Source of the DNA: Candidatus Woesearchaeota archaeon
GTDB lineage: Archaea; Nanobdellota; Nanobdellia; Woesearchaeales; GW2011-AR15
Assembly: GCA_023701075.1 (NCBI GenBank)
Contig: JAMPXQ010000059.1
Location: forward strand, 1 to 8,087
Length of the DNA: 8,087 bases
Direction: 5' to 3'
Part shown: in pieces, positions 1 to 5,017 of the stretch
Layout: each line of letters begins with the position of its first letter
Position numbering within the stretch: the first letter of the stretch is position 1
Notes under the pieces: generated by a model
Database searches by the model: none
What the model saw: only the letters and a program-made list of their open reading frames with translations
Told to the model about the DNA's origin: nothing
Made by a program: the position numbers and the translations under genes

Positions 1-1
1 C

Positions 2-691
2 CATAAGGTCATAAATCAGGCGCATAAGGAGATTGATATAGAAGAGAAGAAGCAGCAGGAGCTTATGCAGTCTCTTGAGATAGAGAAGAGAGAAGTTTCA
101 TTAAAAGAGCATAGGCTGAAATCTCTGGAAGAGAAGGAGGAGGAGTTGACAGAGAGGCTCCAAGGCATCCTCGATGTCTCAAAAGAGCTGCAGAAGAAGA
201 TTTCTGAAGAGAAGGTGTCGATTTCTGAAAGCGAGAAGAAGGCATTGAATCTTGAGAATTATGTTGGAGAGATTGAGAAGAACATATTCAAGAGGAAAAA
301 GGACATGCAGCCGCTCTTGGATAAGTCAAAGGCGCACGAAGAGCAGATAATGAAGATACAAGAAGAGATCCTCCAGAAGGTGAAGCAGAAATCTACGGCC
401 ATAAAGACGCAGGTGGCAGAGAGCCTGAAGGCGAAGAGCAACCTCCAGTCTTTCTTTGAGAAGAAGGCCAACGTCGAAAATTTGATAGGCCAGATAGAGA
501 AAGAAAAGATGGAGATGGAGGATTCGTTTAGGAAACTTGAGAAGAAGGCCATTGCGTTCAATGTCTCTTCAAAGACAGATACAGTCACAAGCCATGTGAA
601 GGGGCTTGAGAAAGACTATGCAAACATTACAAAAAAGAGAAACAAACTTAAAGAAGACTTGCTTAAGCTAACTAAATTGATAAAAGGATAA
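2..691 (+). CDS. Coiled-coil protein of the pilus locus (5' end outside window)
   Basis: The reading frame is already open at the left edge, so the start lies upstream; 229 residues are visible before the TAA stop. Nearly the whole visible part is rich in Lys, Glu, Gln and Leu with heptad-like spacing, which predicts a long alpha-helical coiled coil. I see no membrane segment, signal peptide, cysteine cluster or enzymatic motif. The last 30 or so residues are strongly basic. I do not recognise a named family. It lies directly upstream of the secretion ATPase, in the same reading frame, and is probably co-transcribed with it. A cytoplasmic structural or adaptor role for the pilus motor, loosely like archaellum accessory proteins FlaC/D/E, is only inference from position. 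An SMC/Rad50-like fragment is an alternative, but no ATPase motif is visible. Confidence 0.8.
   Translation, partial: HKVINQAHKEIDIEEKKQQELMQSLEIEKREVSLKEHRLKSLEEKEEELTERLQGILDVSKELQKKISEEKVSISESEKKALNLENYVGEIEKNIFKRKKDMQPLLDKSKAHEEQIMKIQEEILQKVKQKSTAIKTQVAESLKAKSNLQSFFEKKANVENLIGQIEKEKMEMEDSFRKLEKKAIAFNVSSKTDTVTSHVKGLEKDYANITKKRNKLKEDLLKLTKLIKG
104..120 (+). repeat. 17-base direct repeat, copy 1 (in coiled-coil gene)
   Basis: This 17-base word recurs exactly at 2301-2317. Both copies are in the same codon phase and encode Lys-Glu-His-Arg-Leu plus the start of a Lys codon. It lies in the coiled-coil part of the first gene. Confidence 0.8.
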
Positions 692-693
692 GA

Positions 694-699
694 GAGGTG
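694..699 (+). promoter_or_regulatory. Shine-Dalgarno site GAGGTG for the ATPase gene
   Basis: GAGGTG matches the core of the archaeal Shine-Dalgarno sequence (complement of the 16S 3' end) and is followed closely by GATCC, which also belongs to the extended match. It begins three bases after the TAA of the coiled-coil gene. Seven bases separate it from an in-frame ATT at 707. The same motif precedes the pilin ATG with a 5-base gap. It has no ATG, GTG or TTG at normal spacing in the ATPase frame, so it is the main argument for a non-standard start. Confidence 0.6.
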
Positions 700-706
700 G
701 ATCCTT

Positions 707-2206
707 ATTAAGAAAGATTCTGAACAGATTGATAAGTACGAGTTTAAATCTAAGAATATTCCTATAGAGATAACGATTGTCCTAAAGCCAGGTGATTTCG
801 TCCCGACGTATGAAGTATCTATATCGACAATAAGTAAGACTACTGAACTGGTGCTGGAGAAGATTAGGCAGCAGCTGGTCACCCAGGTCTCTTTAGGCAT
901 TGTTGAGATAACTGATTTTAAGAAGACCCTTGAAGTGGAAGAGAAGTTCAAGCATACTATTTCTGTCTTGATTAACAAGTACTTCCCTGATATGGCAGAT
1001 GATACGAAAGATTTCCTTACGACATATCTGATTCAGAGGAGTCTTGGGCTGGGAAACCTGGAGATATTGATGAGCGATGATCTTATAGAAGAGATTGTCA
1101 TTAATTCATCTACTGAGCCTGTGTGGATATATCACAAGAAACATGGATGGGTGAAGACCAACATCACTGTCGAGACTGATGATAAGACAAGACATTATGC
1201 AACAATGATAGGAAGGAAGGTCGGAAGACAGATAAGCATCCTTGAGCCGCTGTTGGATGCCCATATGAATGAAGGGGATAGGGTTAACGCAACTCTTTTT
1301 CCGATATCGACTGCAGGAAACACGATAACGTTCAGGAAGTTTTCACGAAACCCTTTCACGATTACGCATTTTCTTAGGCAGAATACGATGAGCTACGATG
1401 CTGCGGCATTGATATGGATATCTATGCAATATGAGCTCTCAGCTATAATTGCAGGCGGTACTGCTTCAGGAAAGACCTCAGCATTGAATGTGTTGGCCTC
1501 GTTCTTCCCGCCTAATCAGAGGATCATCTCGATTGAAGATACTAGGGAGATAAGGCTTCCGAAATTCCTTCACTGGGTGCCTATGTCGACAAGGTTGCCT
1601 AATGCAGAAGGGAAAGGAGAAGTCTCTATGGGGGATCTTCTTGTGAATAGTCTGAGGCAGAGGCCGGATAGGATACTGGTAGGAGAAGTGAGGAGGAAGA
1701 AGGAGGCAGAGACTTTGTTTGAAGCAATCCATACAGGTCATTCAGTATATGCTACCTTCCACGCAAACACTGCAGAAGAGACTGTCACAAGGCTTACAAA
1801 TCCACCGATAGAGGTTCCAAAGATAATGTTGCCGGCAATTTCTTTGATAATCGTCCAGTTCAGGAACAGGAGGACAGGGAATAGGAGGACTTTCCAGGTG
1901 GCTGAGATTCTTCCGGATAGCACTGCGCGTGTCCTGATGCAGTACGATGCGAAGAAGGATTCTCTGGTGACTGTGACCAAATCAAAGGCGCTCATGGAGA
2001 CATTGAAGCTTTTCACTGGTTTTAGCGAAAAAGACATACATAAGGATATAGCAGAGAAGAAGAAGATTTTGGAGTATCTTGTGAAGAACAAGATAGATAC
2101 TGTTGATGGTGTCGGTATGGTGATTGCTGAATATTATACAGATAAGAAAAACATGATGAGTTACGTTAGTAAGAACAAGATATTGGGTGGTCTAGATAAA
2201 GTTTAG
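707..2206 (+). CDS. Type IV pilus / type II secretion ATPase (GspE/FlaI/VirB11-like)
   Basis: This is a cytoplasmic hexameric ATPase that powers assembly of type IV pilus-like filaments. Numbering from the ATT at 707 (499 residues), I see the Walker A motif GGTASGKT at 250-257, the Asp box IISIEDTREI at 273-282, a Walker B-like RILVGEVR at 322-329 with Glu327, and the His box with His342, His345 and His352. Before Walker A lies the usual N-terminal domain ending in GDRVNAT. The start is uncertain. The first standard in-frame codon is GTG at 851, which has no Shine-Dalgarno site. The 48 codons before it are open and read like the family's N-terminus (a V-P-T-Y-E-V type stretch leading into LEKIRQQL). 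I therefore place the start at ATT 707 behind GAGGTG. If that is wrong, the fallback is 851-2206 (451 residues). The 3' end overlaps a possible early start of the next gene. The product should act on the two platform proteins that follow. Confidence 0.93.
   Translation: MKKDSEQIDKYEFKSKNIPIEITIVLKPGDFVPTYEVSISTISKTTELVLEKIRQQLVTQVSLGIVEITDFKKTLEVEEKFKHTISVLINKYFPDMADDTKDFLTTYLIQRSLGLGNLEILMSDDLIEEIVINSSTEPVWIYHKKHGWVKTNITVETDDKTRHYATMIGRKVGRQISILEPLLDAHMNEGDRVNATLFPISTAGNTITFRKFSRNPFTITHFLRQNTMSYDAAALIWISMQYELSAIIAGGTASGKTSALNVLASFFPPNQRIISIEDTREIRLPKFLHWVPMSTRLPNAEGKGEVSMGDLLVNSLRQRPDRILVGEVRRKKEAETLFEAIHTGHSVYATFHANTAEETVTRLTNPPIEVPKIMLPAISLIIVQFRNRRTGNRRTFQVAEILPDSTARVLMQYDAKKDSLVTVTKSKALMETLKLFTGFSEKDIHKDIAEKKKILEYLVKNKIDTVDGVGMVIAEYYTDKKNMMSYVSKNKILGGLDKV
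2185..2192 (+). promoter_or_regulatory. Candidate Shine-Dalgarno site for an ATA start at 2196
   Basis: GGGTGGTC lies inside the last codons of the ATPase gene. Its GGTG core ends six bases before an in-frame ATA at 2196, similar to the gaps of 5 and 7 bases seen at the pilin and ATPase genes. The alternative TTG start at 2226 has only AGGT about three bases before it, which is too close. The site also encodes ATPase residues, so chance is possible. Confidence 0.35.
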
Positions 2207-2225
2207 TGATCTCTTTAAAGGTATA

Positions 2226-3383
2226 TTGAAGAAAAAAGAGCTTTCGCTTAATGAAAAATTCGAGCAGAAAAAAAAAGAGAAAGAAAGACAGAGATTAGAG
2301 AAAGAGCATAGGCTGAAGCTAGAGACCCTCAAGCAAAGATTCCAGAAAAAGAAAGCAGAAGATGCAAAAAAGGAAAAGATTGCAGAATCTGTTGTGGTTG
2401 AACCTAAGGCTGTAAAAAAATGGTTGTTCGGTGGTTTTTTTAATAGGTTTAGAAGATTAGATAGCAGAAAATCTGGCCTGGATGTTATAAAAGAGAAAAC
2501 AGCAGATATTTCAGTCAATGCGCAAAAGCAAAAGACAACACCTAAAGCTGCGTGGGACAATAATTCTGGTTTTTCAGGGAATGTTGTGAAGAGGATTACG
2601 AAACTGTTTCCTTTGCTTCCTGAAAATCTGAAGAAAGCCAATCTTCCATATTCGCCGGAAGTGTTTGTAAGAAGGACTATGATATCGGCGATGTATATGT
2701 CGCTTGGTATGCTGATGATACTGTTTTTTCTGACTGCAAAAGCTGGGTATTTTTCATATGCGCTTCTTTTTTTCCCTGTTGTATATATATCTATGTTCCT
2801 ATATTTTTTGCATCTTCCTGATGTGAAGATAAGTAAGATAAATAAGGAGATAAATAAGGAGATTGTTTTCGCCGGGAGATTTTTGGTCGTAGAGATTGAG
2901 AGCGGAGTGACACTCTATGATGCCATGAGGAATCTTTCTGCAAACTATCCGTATGTTGGTGCATATTTCAGGGAGATTGTGAATAAGATAAATATAGGCA
3001 CGCCGATTGAGAGTGCAGTTACTGAGACATTAGAGGTCTGCCCGTCAGAGAGCCTGATGAAGATCCTCTGGCAGGTGTCGAATTCTTTGAAGACAGGAAG
3101 CAACCTGACAGAACCGCTCAAGAATGTCATCGAGACACTGATAAAAGAGCAGCAGATTATGGTGAACGAATATGCAAAGAAGCTTAACCCATTGGCTATG
3201 TTCTATATGTTGATAGCGATAATCATCCCTAGCCTTGGCGTGACAATGATAACTATTGTGTCTATTTTTGCTGGATTGAAATTGAATCTGACAGTGATGC
3301 TTGGGCTGGCTTTGATGAACGCGTTCATGCAGTTCATGTTTGTCGCAATGATTAATTCCATAAGGCCGCCGGTTGAACTATGA
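2226..3383 (+). CDS. Pilus platform protein, TadC/FlaJ-like (first of two)
   Basis: This is an inner-membrane platform protein of the type II secretion F (T2SSF) family, expected to couple the ATPase to pilin assembly. Numbering from TTG 2226 (385 residues), residues 1-60 are a Lys/Glu-rich predicted coiled coil, and 60-145 are a charged linker. Two membrane helices lie near 151-171 and 174-196. The conserved cytoplasmic domain at about 215-310 carries the family pattern of EIESGVTLYDAMRNL and a later KTGSNL. Two more membrane helices lie near 322-345 and 355-377. The long cytoplasmic N-terminal extension is unusual for the family. TTG is the first standard start, but ten more codons are open back to ATA 2196, which has the better-spaced Shine-Dalgarno-like site and would add residues resembling KFSDLFKGI. 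The gene ends in an ATGA overlap with the second platform gene, so the two are probably translationally coupled. Confidence 0.9.
   Translation: MKKKELSLNEKFEQKKKEKERQRLEKEHRLKLETLKQRFQKKKAEDAKKEKIAESVVVEPKAVKKWLFGGFFNRFRRLDSRKSGLDVIKEKTADISVNAQKQKTTPKAAWDNNSGFSGNVVKRITKLFPLLPENLKKANLPYSPEVFVRRTMISAMYMSLGMLMILFFLTAKAGYFSYALLFFPVVYISMFLYFLHLPDVKISKINKEINKEIVFAGRFLVVEIESGVTLYDAMRNLSANYPYVGAYFREIVNKINIGTPIESAVTETLEVCPSESLMKILWQVSNSLKTGSNLTEPLKNVIETLIKEQQIMVNEYAKKLNPLAMFYMLIAIIIPSLGVTMITIVSIFAGLKLNLTVMLGLALMNAFMQFMFVAMINSIRPPVEL
2301..2317 (+). repeat. 17-base direct repeat, copy 2 (in platform gene 1)
   Basis: Exact copy of the word at 104-120, in the same codon phase, encoding Lys-Glu-His-Arg-Leu. 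It lies in the coiled-coil N-terminal extension of the platform protein. Sequence on both sides differs from copy 1 within a base or two. Confidence 0.8.
2837..2860 (+). repeat. Tandem duplication, two 12-base units
   Basis: Two perfect copies of GATAAATAAGGA stand head to tail inside the first platform gene, followed by a partial third start (GAT). They encode a doubled Ile-Asn-Lys-Glu at the membrane-proximal start of the cytoplasmic domain. The unit is a multiple of three, so the frame is kept. This looks like a small slippage duplication. Confidence 0.8.
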
Positions 3384-4387
3384 AACAAAAAAAGACATCT
3401 TATGAATCAAGGAAATTCTTTCTTTTCTTGATTGATAAATCTGGTATAGATTTTGATTTCTATAAGATAAGCAAGATAATTCTTAACATTGCCCTTAGCA
3501 TCATCTCTGTTTTTACGACGTACCTATTGATACAGTTTATGCTTAATAAGACCTTTGTCTCAGACGCCCTGCTGATTCTCCTGGTTCTATGGTCGCTTGG
3601 ATTGTTATTGATATTTGGGGTGGCGTGGGCTATTTTCTTCATCTATATTGATCTGAAGATATATAAGAGGCAAAGAGAAGTGGAATTAGTATTCCCTGAT
3701 TTCTTGCAGCTTGCTGCGGCGAATATCAATGCCGGGCTGCCGATAGACCGTGCGCTGTGGTACGCCATAAGGCCGAAATTCGGGGTTCTTGCAAAAGAGA
3801 TGGAGCTTGTTGCAAAATCAACAATGGTGGGTGAGAAACTTGATAAGGCGCTTATACAGTTTTCAGAAAGATACGATTCGCCGAATATTAAGAGAGCATT
3901 GAATCTTCTATTGGTTGGTCTTGAATCTGGCGGAGAGATTGGCGATTTATTGACAAGGATTGCTATAAACATGAGAGAGACAGAGATAATAAAGAAAGAG
4001 ATGGCTTCAAATGTCATGACATACGTGATATTCATCCTGTTTGCGACGCTTGGCGCAGCGCCGTTCCTGTTCGCTTTGACATCTGAACTCATAGTCATCA
4101 TGAATTCGATTTTTTCGAACATCAACATCTCAGAAGGCGGTTCTTTTGGAGGGATAGGTGGGATGTTGACATCAGGGAATTCGATTTCTATAGTCGATTA
4201 CCAGATATTTGCAATTGTGAGTGTAATAATATCGTCTGTCTTCTCTGCAATAATCATAAGTGTTATCCAGAAAGGCAATGCGAAAGAGGCCTTCAAGAAG
4301 ATTCCGCTTTATGTGCTTATCGGGGTTACAAATTACTTTGTATCATATAATCTTCTCCATCTTATGCTTGGTGGGTTCTTCAAATGA
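3380..4387 (+). CDS. Pilus platform protein, TadC/FlaJ-like (second of two)
   Basis: A second T2SSF-family membrane protein of 335 residues. Membrane helices are predicted near 31-53, 62-91, 211-240, 273-294 and 309-331. The cytoplasmic T2SSF domain spans about 100-205 and shows the family features: FPDFLQLAAANINAGLPIDRAL at the start and GLESGGEIGDLL later. A Gly/Ser-rich loop at about 252-268 lies between membrane helices. The ATG overlaps the stop of the first platform gene (ATGA). Two separate single-domain platform proteins recall bacterial TadB/TadC and some archaeal pili, whereas archaellum FlaJ joins two such domains in one chain. The pair probably forms a hetero-oligomeric platform above the ATPase; that is inferred from family and context. 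Confidence 0.92.
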   Translation: MKQKKTSYESRKFFLFLIDKSGIDFDFYKISKIILNIALSIISVFTTYLLIQFMLNKTFVSDALLILLVLWSLGLLLIFGVAWAIFFIYIDLKIYKRQREVELVFPDFLQLAAANINAGLPIDRALWYAIRPKFGVLAKEMELVAKSTMVGEKLDKALIQFSERYDSPNIKRALNLLLVGLESGGEIGDLLTRIAINMRETEIIKKEMASNVMTYVIFILFATLGAAPFLFALTSELIVIMNSIFSNINISEGGSFGGIGGMLTSGNSISIVDYQIFAIVSVIISSVFSAIIISVIQKGNAKEAFKKIPLYVLIGVTNYFVSYNLLHLMLGGFFK

Positions 4388-4422
4388 CAATTATAAGTAG
4401 ACTAGTATAGGAAAACGTAACA

Positions 4423-4430
4423 TTTATATA
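4423..4430 (+). promoter_or_regulatory. TATA box of the pilin gene
   Basis: TTTATATA is a good archaeal TATA box in the 91-base gap before the pilin. Counting about 26 bases from its centre puts transcription start near 4452, which leaves a leader of about 26 bases holding the Shine-Dalgarno site. A separate promoter lets the filament subunit be made in excess over the assembly machinery. Confidence 0.7.
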
Positions 4431-4467
4431 GTAAGAATGAATAGGTTTAATTTAGATATTTACTCAT

Positions 4468-4475
4468 GAGGTGAT
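4468..4475 (+). promoter_or_regulatory. Shine-Dalgarno site of the pilin gene
   Basis: GAGGTGAT is an eight-base match to the archaeal Shine-Dalgarno consensus, three bases before the ATG at 4479 (five bases if the GAGGTG core is counted). It is the strongest ribosome binding site in the window and suits a highly expressed gene. Confidence 0.8.
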
Positions 4476-4478
4476 AGA

Positions 4479-4961
4479 ATGAAAAAAGGACAAGCCGCAA
4501 TGGAGTTCTTGATGACTTATGGTTGGGCAATCCTAGTTGTTATTGCAGCAATCGCAGCATTAGCATATTTTGGCGTATTAGACCCAGGAAAACTCTTACC
4601 AGAAAGATGTCAAAGCTCTCCAGGAATGGACTGTATAAGTAAAAAACCAGTAGTTACGACAAGTGGAGTCACAATTGCACTGAGGAACAACCTTGGTGGC
4701 ACCGTAGAAGTCACTGACGTAGCTGGTGCAACATGTGATACCGCAACAGGCGGTGCAGCAGGTACAACAGGTGCAATCACTACAGGTGGATCGTTCTCTG
4801 CATTCAACGTAAGCAATAATCAGGTATTTAGGTTACAGCTTGATTGCACACTTACAGCAGACAACAAATACGAAGACACTGTGACAATTACATATAAGGA
4901 ATTGGAAACAGGCCTTACACCAAAGATAACTGTTGACGTAAGAGGCAAGGTTACAGTATAA
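4479..4961 (+). CDS. Archaeal type IV pilin with class III signal peptide
   Basis: This is the likely filament subunit, 160 residues. The N-terminus is a textbook archaeal class III signal peptide: Lys2-Lys3-Gly4, then Gln5, with cleavage expected between Gly4 and Gln5 by an EppA/PibD-type peptidase. A hydrophobic helix (about 6-32) follows, with the AMEFLMTYGWAILVVI pattern. The mature N-terminal helix would form the filament core. The rest is a beta-rich, Thr/Gly/Ala-rich head (GG-AAGTTGAITTGG around 91-104) with four cysteines at 44, 52, 86 and 123, enough for two disulfides. One N-glycosylation sequon is at Asn110. Ala codons are almost all GCA and Thr codons mostly ACA, more uniform than in its neighbours, which fits high expression. 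It lies behind the ATPase and platform genes that should assemble it. It could instead be a minor pilin or a pilin-like substrate-binding protein, but promoter and codon use favour a major subunit. Confidence 0.92.
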   Translation: MKKGQAAMEFLMTYGWAILVVIAAIAALAYFGVLDPGKLLPERCQSSPGMDCISKKPVVTTSGVTIALRNNLGGTVEVTDVAGATCDTATGGAAGTTGAITTGGSFSAFNVSNNQVFRLQLDCTLTADNKYEDTVTITYKELETGLTPKITVDVRGKVTV

Positions 4962-4962
4962 A

Positions 4963-4980
4963 TTTTTGATTTATTTTTTT
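4963..4980 (+). terminator. T-rich archaeal terminator after the pilin gene
   Basis: Directly after the pilin TAA the + strand holds runs of five, three and seven T. Archaeal RNA polymerase terminates at oligo-T tracts without needing a hairpin, and no hairpin is evident. It separates the pilin from the next promoter. Confidence 0.65.
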
Positions 4981-4988
4981 GATAATAT

Positions 4989-4996
4989 TTTTATAT
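4989..4996 (+). promoter_or_regulatory. TATA box of the surface glycoprotein gene (leaderless)
   Basis: TTTTATAT is centred about 26 bases before the ATG at 5018, the distance at which archaeal transcription starts. The mRNA should therefore begin at or next to the ATG. No Shine-Dalgarno site precedes the ATG, which agrees. This also decides the start against an upstream in-frame TTG at 4979, since that codon lies before the TATA box. Confidence 0.65.
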
Positions 4997-5017
4997 CCGT
5001 TTCTCTCAAGAATCTTG

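Noticed and set aside
616..978. A - strand open frame across the coiled-coil/ATPase junction.
   Set aside because: It overlaps two coding regions on the + strand, has no promoter or ribosome site, and its product looks like antisense low-complexity sequence rich in Ser, Leu and Ile.
4466..4474. A two-codon upstream frame, ATG-AGG-TGA, that overlaps the pilin Shine-Dalgarno site.
   Set aside because: It arises automatically from the bases CAT before GAGGTGA. It has no ribosome site of its own, so a regulatory role is not supported.
4388..4478. Possible small RNA or riboswitch in the gap before the pilin.
   Set aside because: Apart from the TATA box and Shine-Dalgarno site the sequence is A/T-rich without a stable hairpin, and the predicted leader is only about 26 bases.
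4979..5017. In-frame TTG at 4979 as an earlier start for the surface glycoprotein.
   Set aside because: It lies in the T-rich terminator, before the TATA box, and would put 13 residues in front of a well-formed signal peptide.
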